From assembly GCF_017471675.1 (NCBI RefSeq), contig NZ_JAFUSK010000077.1, positions 1 through 53,587 on the forward strand: a stretch of DNA of 53,587 nt, read 5' to 3'. Shown here in pieces: positions 34,627-43,364 of this stretch; positions within the stretch are counted from its first letter, which is position 1, and each line of letters starts with the position of its first letter. The position numbers were made by a program, and so were the translations under genes. Under the pieces are notes generated by a model. The model saw only the letters and a program-made list of their open reading frames with translations, was not told the DNA's origin and did no database searches. This DNA is from Pseudobutyrivibrio sp. (lineage in GTDB: Bacteria; Bacillota; Clostridia; Lachnospirales; Lachnospiraceae).

Positions 34627-35786
34627 TGAAGTGGACAAATAGAGGGCATGAATTTGATAAAATAGGTGAAAATTTCAAAAATAAGCAAATTATATTTTAT
34701 GATATGGCAGAGGACACATACCATCTCTTTAATAGATTACAAAGGATTAATAAAAATCTTATTGCTGCAATCGTAGTCGATGGAGATAAAAACGATGAAG
34801 AAATATGCGCAGTTAAAACTATTACAAAGCTGGAGTTTGCTTCTATGCCGATTGACAATTATATAGTGGTTCTCTGTTGTACAAATGCCGCCAATTATCG
34901 GGCCCAAGCGCATAGGCAGGCAATCAATTTGGGATATAAAGATGGAGAATCATTGTTCTATTATGATACTTTTGAATACTACTATCTGCCGATTTTTTTA
35001 TATTATTCACTTGGAATATTATATTTTAAGACTTTAAATATGGTGATAACCACAGTGTGTAACTTAAACTGTAAAGGATGCTTAAATTACACTTCATATA
35101 ATAGTAATAAACACAGTTTCACTCTAGAAGAATTAAAGAGAAATGTAGACGTGGTGTTTAATAGAGTTGATTTTACCGGGCTATTCTTGATATCAGGAGG
35201 AGAACCTTTTCTTCATAAGGATATCATTCCTTTAGTAGATTACATCGGTGAGAAATATCGAAAAAACATACTGCGATTAAGTATAGTTACAAACGGAACT
35301 ATTATTCCATCGGAAGAATTAGTTAAATGCTTAAAACGGAACAATGTATATGTGCAGATTGATGATTACGGTAGATCAATAGAATCGCTTTCTAAGGCAT
35401 CCGATATAGAATATATATTAAATGATTACGGTATTAAATGTGAAGTTTTGAGAGTACCATATTGGATTAATATGGATCCAGTAGATGAGGACGGCGTTGA
35501 TATTTTGGCAAAAGTAAATGCCTGCAATGTACCGTTTACCGGAACTAAATCCGGCAGATTATTTGGTTGTACATATAATCAATTTGCAATCGAAGCAGGG
35601 CTTATATCAGTTGACAATTTGGATAATGAATCTCTTGATTTAGAAAAAATATCGGATAAACGTACTATACTTGAAATGCAGATGGGATATAGTCCAAATG
35701 GATTTTGGGAATTTTGTAAGATGTGTCCTGGGCATGAATGGATGAACAACGATAGTATCGTACCAGGACAACAACTCGGGAAGTAG
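34626..35786 (+). CDS. Radical SAM enzyme with N-terminal Rossmann-like domain
   Basis: The 386-residue protein has an N-terminal region resembling the operon's shared domain but with a degenerate loop (IIFYDMAEDTYHLF, about residues 22-35). A radical SAM core follows whose 4Fe-4S Cys are Cys145, Cys149 and Cys152 (CNLNCKGC), with LFLISGGEPFLHKDI next. Extra Cys residues near the C-terminus (CKMCPG, also ACNVPF) may bind a second cluster. The reaction is unknown; sugar epimerisation or dehydration would fit the context. No precursor peptide is nearby. Confidence 0.82.
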   Translation: MKWTNRGHEFDKIGENFKNKQIIFYDMAEDTYHLFNRLQRINKNLIAAIVVDGDKNDEEICAVKTITKLEFASMPIDNYIVVLCCTNAANYRAQAHRQAINLGYKDGESLFYYDTFEYYYLPIFLYYSLGILYFKTLNMVITTVCNLNCKGCLNYTSYNSNKHSFTLEELKRNVDVVFNRVDFTGLFLISGGEPFLHKDIIPLVDYIGEKYRKNILRLSIVTNGTIIPSEELVKCLKRNNVYVQIDDYGRSIESLSKASDIEYILNDYGIKCEVLRVPYWINMDPVDEDGVDILAKVNACNVPFTGTKSGRLFGCTYNQFAIEAGLISVDNLDNESLDLEKISDKRTILEMQMGYSPNGFWEFCKMCPGHEWMNNDSIVPGQQLGK

Positions 35787-35796
35787 GTGATATATT

Positions 35797-36999
35797 ATGA
35801 AGATTCTTTTGCTTAGCGATTTGCCTCCGTGTATTAATCATACGGGGGGATTATTTCTAGATAGATTATGTACATATTTAATCGAAAGTGGATGCGAAAT
35901 AGTTGCATATATCGTTAAAAATGATGAAGTGTACACTGTTCTGCCGGAAGACAAAAAGCAAAGTATAAAATTTAAATTTGACAGGAAACCAAGAGAAAAT
36001 GTAGGACATACTAAAGGGCCTGTAGCCTCATTAGTATTTGATAGATTTACAAATATTACGTATATACCCAAGTTGGAAAAGCGTATCCTAGATTTTATAA
36101 ACACTGAAAAACCTGATTTGATTTGGGGCGTAATTCAAGGACAAACAATGACAAAAATTGTTAGACCTATAGCTGAAAAGAGCAATGTGAAATATATTAT
36201 ACAGTTTTATGATGCCATTAGTTGGTGGTTTCAAGCTAATAGAGTAGACAGGCTGACTCAAAAAAGAGTAATGAAAGAATATGGAAAGATGTTGAAAAAT
36301 TCGTATTGTTTCATAGGTGCGTCAGACGAAATGGCAAGGGATTATGCAAAGAAATATGATATAGCTCGAAGCGTGGGAATAATGATGCCGTTTGATAAAG
36401 GAAATCAATATAGTGAAAAAGTGGAAAGAGATGACAGTGATTTTGTTATAGCAATCTCGGGACAATTGTATGCACGAAGTACTATTGCAGCAATGACAGA
36501 AGCTCTATCACAAATGAAATGGCAATATAGGGGTAAAAGAATAGTATTTAGAATCTATGGACCCGAAATAGTTTTCTACGGTCTACAAAATGCATATATC
36601 GAGTATAGAGGTTGGATTGAACAAGAACAATTATTATACGAACTAAATGAAGCAGATTTATTATATTGTCCGTATAGGTTTGACGAAGATTTTAGAGAAG
36701 TAGCAAGCTATTCATTTCCAGGAAAGCTATCAACATATATGAAAACAGGTGTACCTATAGTTGTTCATGCACCTGATTATTCATCAATATCGAAGTTTAT
36801 AAATAAACATAAATGTGGTTATATTATAAACACTGTAGATGTCGAAAAAGTAAAAACAATAATTCAAGAAATCATTATATCTAAGGATAAGAATAAATAT
36901 GTTGAAAGGGCAAATGAGACAGCTAATGTGTTCTTATCGGAAGAAACGACGAAAAGGAAAATGTTATATTCTGTGGGATTGAGAGATACATATGATTGA
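35797..36999 (+). CDS. GT4-like glycosyltransferase
   Basis: The 400-residue protein has a GT-B layout: KILLLSDLPPCINHTGGLFL at the N-terminus, KPDLIWGVIQGQTM, and a C-terminal donor domain with FVIAISGQLYARSTIAAM, YIEYRGWIEQEQLL, LNEADLLYCPYRF and FPGKLSTYMKTGVPIVVH. The Glu-x7-Glu motif is not clear, so the donor is uncertain. RBS TAGGTG precedes the ATG. It overlaps the next gene by 8 nt. Confidence 0.8.
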   Translation: MKILLLSDLPPCINHTGGLFLDRLCTYLIESGCEIVAYIVKNDEVYTVLPEDKKQSIKFKFDRKPRENVGHTKGPVASLVFDRFTNITYIPKLEKRILDFINTEKPDLIWGVIQGQTMTKIVRPIAEKSNVKYIIQFYDAISWWFQANRVDRLTQKRVMKEYGKMLKNSYCFIGASDEMARDYAKKYDIARSVGIMMPFDKGNQYSEKVERDDSDFVIAISGQLYARSTIAAMTEALSQMKWQYRGKRIVFRIYGPEIVFYGLQNAYIEYRGWIEQEQLLYELNEADLLYCPYRFDEDFREVASYSFPGKLSTYMKTGVPIVVHAPDYSSISKFINKHKCGYIINTVDVEKVKTIIQEIIISKDKNKYVERANETANVFLSEETTKRKMLYSVGLRDTYD

Positions 37000-38257
37000 T
37001 TATAGGATGCTAAAATCGAAGACTATAATAGTTTATGGCACAGGGGAACGAGCTGAATCTGCTATTAATCATTTAAAGAATAATGGATTAATTGAAGAAG
37101 TAAAGGGGTTCACAAATAGTTTTATAGAAGAAGAGGATGTGTTATTGGGTAAAACTGTTTATCCATTACAGAAAGTATTATTACTGTTTGAAGATGCATT
37201 TTTTTATATATCGCCGATAGAACCTGTTAAAAGCGAAATCATTGCGAGCTTGACACAAATAGGAATACCAATCGATAGAATAATTAATGCAACCGTTAGA
37301 TTCCTGAGTTGTGACGAATTACAAAAAGGGATAATAATAGCAACGTCAGGATTGGTAAGCTGTTGTGCTGAGCCGGGAAAGAATAAGCCGTTTGAATCGA
37401 AATGGGACGATTTTGAAACGATAGAAGTAGCGATTGGGGATTATTGGGAAAACCGAAATAAGAATATTGAATTATTAAAAAGTAACGAAGGCGCATGTGG
37501 TTCATGTACTTATGCAAAAGTAAAACCGTGGAGTAAAGATCAACAAATCGAAATAGTTAACATAGGGTTATATTATCCATGCCAATTATCGTGCTGTTAT
37601 TGTAATTGGATATGTAATGCGGCACATAAGAATAGTTTAGAGAAGAAAAAACGTATAGAAAAAGCACAAAATATTGATGTTGGAAGAGTAATTCGCTACA
37701 TGGAAGAGCAAAAAATGTTTTCTAAAGAAGGATTAGTATCTATTGCATCAGGTGAGTTTACATTGGCGAATAGACGTGACGAAGTACTAGAACTGATAGG
37801 AGAACATAAGCTTGCAGTTTTGACTAATGGTATCTTTTTTAATGAAAAGATAGCTAAAATGACTGCTAGAAATGACGGGAGTTATTTAAATGTTTCACTT
37901 GATGCAGGTACAAAGCAAACGTATTTCGAGGTAAAAGGATTAAATGTTTTTGAACGCGTATGCGAAAATTTATTGCGATATAAATCATTTGGTTCAAATA
38001 TTCAATTAAAATATATTTTCTTAGAATCAAATATTTCCGAAGAAAATATTATTGGTTTTATAAATATTGTTAAAAGGATAAAACCAAGCGTGGTTATTGT
38101 ATCATTTGATTATAATTTAGGAAGAGTCGATATAGATGAAAGAATAGTTTTAGCGATTTCAAAGATGATAAGGCTGTTGGATAAACTTAACATTCAGTAC
38201 TCATTTGTAGATGCTCTTGGCAAGGACAACATAGATAATATCAAAAAGTATATATGA
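36992..38257 (+). CDS. Second radical SAM enzyme with N-terminal Rossmann-like domain
   Basis: The 421-residue protein starts with the shared domain (IIVYGTGERAESAINHL, about residues 8-24). The radical SAM Cys motif is Cys197, Cys201 and Cys204 (CQLSCCYC), preceded by another Cys group, GACGSCTYAK. Later segments IASGEFTLANRRDEVLELI and LNVSLDAGTKQTYFEV fit the core barrel. The protein differs enough from the first radical SAM enzyme to suggest a distinct step. It overlaps the next gene by 4 nt (ATGA). Confidence 0.82.
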   Translation: MIDYRMLKSKTIIVYGTGERAESAINHLKNNGLIEEVKGFTNSFIEEEDVLLGKTVYPLQKVLLLFEDAFFYISPIEPVKSEIIASLTQIGIPIDRIINATVRFLSCDELQKGIIIATSGLVSCCAEPGKNKPFESKWDDFETIEVAIGDYWENRNKNIELLKSNEGACGSCTYAKVKPWSKDQQIEIVNIGLYYPCQLSCCYCNWICNAAHKNSLEKKKRIEKAQNIDVGRVIRYMEEQKMFSKEGLVSIASGEFTLANRRDEVLELIGEHKLAVLTNGIFFNEKIAKMTARNDGSYLNVSLDAGTKQTYFEVKGLNVFERVCENLLRYKSFGSNIQLKYIFLESNISEENIIGFINIVKRIKPSVVIVSFDYNLGRVDIDERIVLAISKMIRLLDKLNIQYSFVDALGKDNIDNIKKYI

Positions 38258-39408
38258 GGATTGTATTAATGATGGAGTTTATTGAAAAAGTAGTAATTAG
38301 GACGCAATGCACTTGTTATTATTGTGGAGAAATATGGTTTTTCTCGAATGAGATAAATGCACTCTTTAAAATTAATCCACAGACAATGCAATCGAAGTAT
38401 GTAACATCGATTGAAGGATATCCTATAAATACAGGATGGTTATTCACTAAAATGATTCCATATAAGGATAGATTGATTCTTATACCTTTTGTGGCAAAAA
38501 GATTAATTATTTATTGTCCAAACACTAAAGAGACAAAATATATAGAATTTAATCTAGAGGATGATAGTCCGTATTTTGTTGTTAGTGAGATGTTCGATCA
38601 GCACTCAATTATACTATTTCCTGCAATTAAGCATGGATATTATTATATATATAATCTTGAAGATGAGATGGTTACACGTCATAGACTGGAATCTAATATG
38701 TTTATAAACGGCTCAGACAAAACATTGGAGATAGTAAGTTCTGGCGTAATGCATGATGATAGATATATTATAAATATACTAAAGTCGAATAGATTAATGT
38801 ATTTTAAGAATAATTCTTGTAGTTTAAAGTTTGATAATATAACTACGCTGAAAAAGCGAGTATGCGCAATCGAAAAGTATAACGAAAAGTATTTTATAGC
38901 GTTAGATTCAACCGGTGATAATCTTTTTATGGTAGATTATGATGGGAAAATTACGGAAGAATATTGTTTAGGAGCGGTTCATGGTGAAAAACTCTATATG
39001 TTTGAAGAGCTTATGGGGTATTCTGCAATAAAGAATCTTGGAAATGAATTGGTTATGGCTATTCCGGTTAAAGGGAATGATTTGATAATACTATATGATG
39101 GGGAAGTAATTCGTTTGAAATTAAACTGGGAGTTTATAAAAACTACATGTGATAATGCAAAACCGTTTTCAGATGTAATAGTAGATCAAAACTATTATTA
39201 TTTAATGCCATATCAAAGTAGTACAATAGTCCAAATAAGTATAAAAAACTATACAATAGAGTATTTTGAAAGACCTGATGTTTCGACGCAAGTTATCTAT
39301 GCAAAAGTTGATTTATATACAAATAAGGAAAATAAGAATCTTATACTACAAGAAGGGGATATTACGATTGAAGACTATATAAAAGTAATTCGAAAAAATA
39401 TTAAGTGA
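38254..39408 (+). CDS. Unknown protein, possible beta-propeller
   Basis: The 384-residue protein is unrecognised. It consists of repeated short strands with aromatic and Asp/Asn turns (GEIWFFSNEINALFKINPQT, NLFMVDYDGKITEEYC, YYYLMPYQSSTIVQISIKNY). This suggests a beta-propeller like those that read or bind polymers. There is no signal peptide, so it should be cytoplasmic. Its tight position in the operon (ATGA overlap with the radical SAM gene) implies a role in the same pathway. Confidence 0.6.
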   Translation: MRIVLMMEFIEKVVIRTQCTCYYCGEIWFFSNEINALFKINPQTMQSKYVTSIEGYPINTGWLFTKMIPYKDRLILIPFVAKRLIIYCPNTKETKYIEFNLEDDSPYFVVSEMFDQHSIILFPAIKHGYYYIYNLEDEMVTRHRLESNMFINGSDKTLEIVSSGVMHDDRYIINILKSNRLMYFKNNSCSLKFDNITTLKKRVCAIEKYNEKYFIALDSTGDNLFMVDYDGKITEEYCLGAVHGEKLYMFEELMGYSAIKNLGNELVMAIPVKGNDLIILYDGEVIRLKLNWEFIKTTCDNAKPFSDVIVDQNYYYLMPYQSSTIVQISIKNYTIEYFERPDVSTQVIYAKVDLYTNKENKNLILQEGDITIEDYIKVIRKNIK

Positions 39409-39438
39409 AGAATAATAAATTAGTATATGAGGAGATAT

Positions 39439-40437
39439 ATGGTAAACGTGGAAAATAATGAAGAATGTTTTGATTTGTTTTTGTCGATAGGTCATAATTG
39501 CACACCAGCATTCAATTTGCGTGATAATTATTTGAGAATTATTTCGGCGCCATTAGATTGGATGTATGGATACTCATTAAATACGGTTTTACATTTATTT
39601 AAAAGTGGTTTTACTGATTTTTTTATTCAATATGAGATAGATTAGGCTAACCCTAATGGAGATACGGGTAAATTAAGAGTGAATGACACTTTAAATAACA
39701 TAGTGTCAATTCATCATTTTCCAAAAGATATTTGGTTAGATACGTCATATTCGCAATTTGTTTCGAAAATGGGTTCTCGAATTAAAAAAATGGATATATT
39801 TTTAAAGAAGTCTAGTAGTATAGTTTTAGTGGGGAATCGTAGTGAAACACGAGAGGAAATATGTTTATTTTTAAGAGAGTTCTCTAATATTTATCCCCAT
39901 GTAAATGTTCGTTTAATTAATATGCGAAATGATGATGGTATTAATTACAATGAATATATAGAAAAGAGGATATTTAGAGAGGGAAAAATAGATTATATAG
40001 AATATTTACTTAATGATACACAACAAGGTGTCAAAGTATTAGAGGGTAATGCGTACGTATGGGCGCAGATATTGTCAAAGTATAATACTAAAGAGCAACT
40101 TATGATAAAAAAAGAGTGGACACGTTTTCGCGAGGAGAATAAACTTGTTGTAATTTATGGAGCTGGAAAAAGGTGCATTTCTACAATAAACTGGTTAAAA
40201 ACGTTTGGGGTAAGTATTGATGGAATTGCTGTTTCTTCGATGAAGGATAATCCAGAGGAAATTGATAGAATTCCTGTCAAAATGTATTCCTTGTATCCAT
40301 ATGATGTTGCGATAATTATAAGTATAGCTAGTAAAATCGAGGCAAAGATGGTTTATAAACTGCTTGATTCACGTGGATATAAGAATATCTCATATATTAA
40401 TGAACAAAATATGAAGAGAATCACAGAAGAGGAATAA
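39439..40437 (+). pseudogene. DUF1796-Rossmann fusion gene interrupted by one in-frame TAG
   Basis: Two open frames in the same reading frame are split only by TAG at 39643-39645. The first part (CFDLFLSIGHNCTPAFNL, SAPLDWMYGYSLNTVLHL) matches the start of DUF1796, a putative papain-like cysteine peptidase family. The second part continues it (NNIVSIHHFPKDIWLD, SIVLVGNRSETREEICLFL) and ends in the operon's shared domain (VVIYGAGKRCISTINWL). GAGGAG (39429-39434) supports an ATG at 39439. The downstream part could start at GTG 39679, but no clear RBS is seen. Either a nonsense mutation, a sequencing error or stop readthrough. Confidence 0.72.
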
Positions 40438-40451
40438 GGATTATATATAAT

Positions 40452-42479
40452 ATGTTGTCAAAAGCGTTTATTAATCATTTTTATTCCATAGCACTCTACG
40501 GTCTTGGTACCGAAACAGAAAGGCTCATTTCCCAGTGGGGAAGTGGGCCTAAAATAGTTGGTTTATTAGATGGCTTTAAGGAATCGGGAGAAGCATTTGG
40601 TTATCCAATTATATCATTGCAGCAGGCGGTGGATGCTAAAGTGGAAGCTATTATAGTTGTAGCCCGTCCTGGCTCGTGCAAAGTAATAGCTAAAAGGATA
40701 AAAGCAGTATGCCAGTCTAACGGTATACTTGTTTATGATGTTCGTGGAAATGATTTGTTAGCTGAGACAAAAGTATTATATGATTTTGGAAATATTAACG
40801 TATATACGAAATCAGATTTATTGGCAAAAGTGCAAGAGTCGGATGTAATTAGCTTTGATTTATTTGATACCCTAATAGCTAGAAAAGTGCTTTATTATAC
40901 AGATATATTCGAGCTAATTGATGCTAAATTGCGCGAGCAAAAAATTTATATACCTGAATTCTCAAAGCTAAGACTTGCTGCAGAAAAAGAGCTGTCAAAG
41001 AATGCAGCGCCAAAACTCAGTAATATTTATGATTGGGTGATTAGTCAGCATCCAGAATGTAATCTTTCTTCCAATGAATTAGCCGAAATAGAGTGGCAAA
41101 TTGATAAGCCTATCATGTATACTCGCGATGGTATGAAGGATTTATTATCTGAAATAACTACTTTAGGAAAGAGGATTGTAGTTACCACAGATACATATTA
41201 TAGCAAACAGCAGATTGAGGAATTGTTGGCGCTGATGGGATATAAACACATTGATAAAGTGTATGTATCCAGCGAATATAATGTTTCTAAAGCTAATGGA
41301 TTATTTGAAATAGTTAAAAATGACAATAGGGACCAAAGTATTCTACACATCGGAGATGATGAATACGTAGATATCGAAAAGGCTTCAGAGTATGGTCTTA
41401 ATAACTATCGTATATACGGAGCGAAAGATATATTTGATGAAGTAGGTGCCTTTGGATTATCATCGAATATTAAATCGTACTCCGATAATGTGAAGGCGGG
41501 ATTAGCGTTGTCAAAATTATTTTCTAATCCATTCCAGTTTGAAACATCAAACAAAAAGATATCAATAAATAACGCAAAAGATATAGGATATTTCATCTGC
41601 GGGCCAATGGTTTTAGATTTCGCTTTTTGGTTTGAAGATAAGCTGAGACATATTGGGGCCGAAAATGCTTTATTGTGCGCTAGAGATGGATATTTGTTAA
41701 AGAAAATATTCGATCGAATAGATTCGGAAGTTAATTCGGTATATTTCCTAACTTCCCGCACCTCTGCAATACGTGCAGGCATCGAAAATGAGGATGACAT
41801 AGCCTATGTTGATAGCATGAAGTTCTTTGGAACACAGGAAGAAAGCATGATTGCACGATATGGTATCACTTTAAAGAATGATGTAGATAGAAATATCACA
41901 ATCATTAATAAAGCTAAATTGCAACGCGAAAATTATCAAAAATATATATCAAATCTGAATCTTAAAGACGTTCCAACAGCTGTCTTTGATTTTGTTGCTA
42001 AAGGAACAACCCAATTATTCCTTCAGAAGATAATGAATCAGCCACTCAAAGGATTGTATTTCTTACAGCTTGAGCCAGAGTTTATGGCTGATAAAGGAAT
42101 AGACATAGAATCTTTCTACACAGAAAAAGAGCGTGATACCAGTGCTATATTTGATAACTATTATATTCTAGAAACTATTTTGACATCGCCTATGCCATCT
42201 GTTGATGAATTTGATGAAGCGGGACAACCTGTCTATGCAAAAGAAACTAGAAGCGATGAGAATCTGGAATGTGTATCGCGAATGCAGCAGGGAATTATGC
42301 AGTATGTAGATGATTATCTAGAAATTGTTCCCGTATCCATGAGACAGCAGAATAAAATGTTGGATGAGGCATTTTTAACTTTAATTGGAAAGTTGGAAAT
42401 TACAGATCAGTCATTTAAGAATCTTGTTGTAGAAGATCCATTTTTTGGAAGGATGACAAATATAGTTGATGTGATGTAA
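40452..42479 (+). CDS. Large HAD-family protein with N-terminal Rossmann-like domain
   Basis: The 675-residue protein begins with the shared domain (SIALYGLGTETERLISQW, about residues 11-28). A HAD phosphatase domain follows with motif I SFDLFDTLIARK (Asp136, Asp139), a VVTTDTYYS segment and LHIGDDEYVDIEKA. A third region (FICGPMVLDFAFWF, LLCARDGYLLKKIFDRI, AVFDFVAKGTTQLFL) is shared by large HAD proteins found in polysaccharide loci. It may remove a phosphate from a glycan intermediate. It is the last gene of the operon. Confidence 0.78.
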   Translation: MLSKAFINHFYSIALYGLGTETERLISQWGSGPKIVGLLDGFKESGEAFGYPIISLQQAVDAKVEAIIVVARPGSCKVIAKRIKAVCQSNGILVYDVRGNDLLAETKVLYDFGNINVYTKSDLLAKVQESDVISFDLFDTLIARKVLYYTDIFELIDAKLREQKIYIPEFSKLRLAAEKELSKNAAPKLSNIYDWVISQHPECNLSSNELAEIEWQIDKPIMYTRDGMKDLLSEITTLGKRIVVTTDTYYSKQQIEELLALMGYKHIDKVYVSSEYNVSKANGLFEIVKNDNRDQSILHIGDDEYVDIEKASEYGLNNYRIYGAKDIFDEVGAFGLSSNIKSYSDNVKAGLALSKLFSNPFQFETSNKKISINNAKDIGYFICGPMVLDFAFWFEDKLRHIGAENALLCARDGYLLKKIFDRIDSEVNSVYFLTSRTSAIRAGIENEDDIAYVDSMKFFGTQEESMIARYGITLKNDVDRNITIINKAKLQRENYQKYISNLNLKDVPTAVFDFVAKGTTQLFLQKIMNQPLKGLYFLQLEPEFMADKGIDIESFYTEKERDTSAIFDNYYILETILTSPMPSVDEFDEAGQPVYAKETRSDENLECVSRMQQGIMQYVDDYLEIVPVSMRQQNKMLDEAFLTLIGKLEITDQSFKNLVVEDPFFGRMTNIVDVM

Positions 42480-42506
42480 TATAATTGTAATTATCGGGAT
42501 TCTGAA

Positions 42507-42536
42507 TTGACATAGCCGTACGGCGAAATGTATAAT
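42507..42536 (+). promoter_or_regulatory. Consensus promoter with an operator inside its spacer
   Basis: TTGACA (42507-42512) and TATAAT (42531-42536) are both perfect, spaced by 18 bp. The first TAGCCGTACGGC copy (42513-42526) fills the spacer, so a bound protein would block RNA polymerase. Confidence 0.75.
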
Positions 42537-42604
42537 CAAAATAAGATTATATAGCCGTACGGCTAATTTTATACAATGAAAAGGTAAATATAGCCGTACG
42601 GCTA
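42513..42604 (+). promoter_or_regulatory. Three evenly spaced palindromic operators
   Basis: The palindrome TAGCCGTACGGCTA is perfect at 42552-42565 and 42591-42604, and nearly so at 42513-42526 (ends GA). The starts are exactly 39 bp apart. The last copy ends just before the ribosome binding site of the XRE gene, its likely binder. Confidence 0.75.
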
Positions 42605-42614
42605 AGAGGTGTTT

Positions 42615-42827
42615 ATGAAAGTAACAGATTCAAATTCATTTGGAATAGCAATAAAAAACAAAAGAAAAAAACTAGGGTATACGCAGAAGTATATTTCAGA
42701 ATTTACGGGAATAAGTGCAAGCTTTTTGTCTGATTTGGAAAATGGAAAAAAGACTATTGAATTAGACAAGGCTCTGAGAATAGCAAATCTATTAGGGCTT
42801 GATGTTGAGTTGAATGAGAGAGGGTAA
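42615..42827 (+). CDS. XRE-family regulator, HipB-like
   Basis: This 70-residue protein is a single helix-turn-helix domain (IKNKRKKLGYTQKYISEFTG, then ISASFLSDLENGKKTIELDK and ALRIANLLGLDVELNERG). Its length and C-terminus resemble HipB antitoxins. AGAGG lies 5 nt before the ATG at 42615. The three upstream palindromes suggest strong self-repression. No intact toxin or other target gene follows, so it may be an orphan antitoxin or regulate a gene elsewhere. Confidence 0.75.
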   Translation: MKVTDSNSFGIAIKNKRKKLGYTQKYISEFTGISASFLSDLENGKKTIELDKALRIANLLGLDVELNERG

Positions 42828-43005
42828 TATATTCCACCCTTCCTGCCGATATAAAGAATATAAAACAAAAGAATTGATTCTTTCGGCAGGAAGACCAAAT
42901 CTCCGTTGGGTGATTTGACAAAGGTCAGGTTGGCTGACGCGAAGGCACAGCAGAAGGACAATTCAAGAAAGGAACTAAATAATGACATTATCAGTATTCG
43001 CTTAA

Positions 43006-43051
43006 GAGCTGCTTTTTGACTTCTGAATGAGGTTGAGAGGCAGCTCGTTTT
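43006..43051 (+). terminator. Candidate terminator
   Basis: GAGCTGC (43006-43012) pairs with GCAGCTC (43040-43046) across a 27-nt loop, and GTTTT follows. The long loop makes this moderate. Confidence 0.45.
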
Positions 43052-43128
43052 ATGCCATGCGTGTAAAGAAATTAATTAGTTAACAAAACGTGTGCCAGCC
43101 TCCATAATATGTCTAAGGAGATATTTCT

Positions 43129-43191
43129 ATGTCAAATGAGCGTAATGCAGGGCGTAAGCCAAAAATCACTGATGAACAATTAATTGAATAA
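43129..43191 (+). pseudogene. Truncated gene start, possible recombinase/HTH relic
   Basis: AAGGAG and an ATG at 43129 begin MSNERNAGRKPKITDEQLIE, which ends at TAA after 20 codons. AGRKPK(I/L)TDEQ is a frequent opening of helix-turn-helix or resolvase-like proteins, so this looks like the first part of a lost gene. Confidence 0.4.
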
Positions 43192-43222
43192 AATCATTTC
43201 CCGCCATGAATCAGGGGGAAAC

Positions 43223-43359
43223 GTTTCAACTTTACATAATCTCGTGTTAAAATAGAGATTAAGTAAAGTTGAAACGAAAGAACATATTGAAATCAACCTA
43301 AAAACGTATTAGAATCTACTTAAAGATACAAAATAATCGAGATTAAGAAGAGTTGAGGG
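43223..43359 (+). repeat. Inverted repeat pair plus a third copy over a ribosome binding site
   Basis: The 21-nt arms 43223-43243 and 43255-43275 are inverted repeats with one mismatch (11-nt loop). A third, more diverged copy (43339-43359, GAGATTAAG...GTTGAGGG) is in the orientation of the second arm and contains the GAGGG used by the ATPase gene. It may be an operator array or an RNA switch. Confidence 0.6.
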
Positions 43360-43364
43360 CTAAT

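Larger units (their letters stand above)
42828..43364 (+). other. Gene-poor stretch with relics, a terminator and a repeat cluster
   Basis: The stretch holds a possible coding relic ending at 43018 (GRKTKSPLGDLTKVRLADAK and 25 more residues, no start), a candidate terminator (43006-43051), a 20-codon truncated gene (43129-43191) and the three-copy repeat at 43223-43359. No intact gene is seen. Confidence 0.5.

Noticed and set aside
34626-38257. RiPP biosynthesis based on two radical SAM enzymes
   Set aside because: No small precursor-like ORF, RRE-like protein, peptidase or dedicated exporter is seen beside them, and the context is glycosyltransferases.
42513-42604. Regular 39-bp repeat spacing that could suggest a small CRISPR array
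   Set aside because: The repeats are only 14-bp palindromes, there are just three, and they sit inside a promoter and leader of an XRE gene. No cas genes are present.
42602-42988. 128-codon minus-strand frame opposite the XRE gene
   Set aside because: The plus strand has a clear HTH domain, RBS, promoter and operators. The minus frame has none of these.
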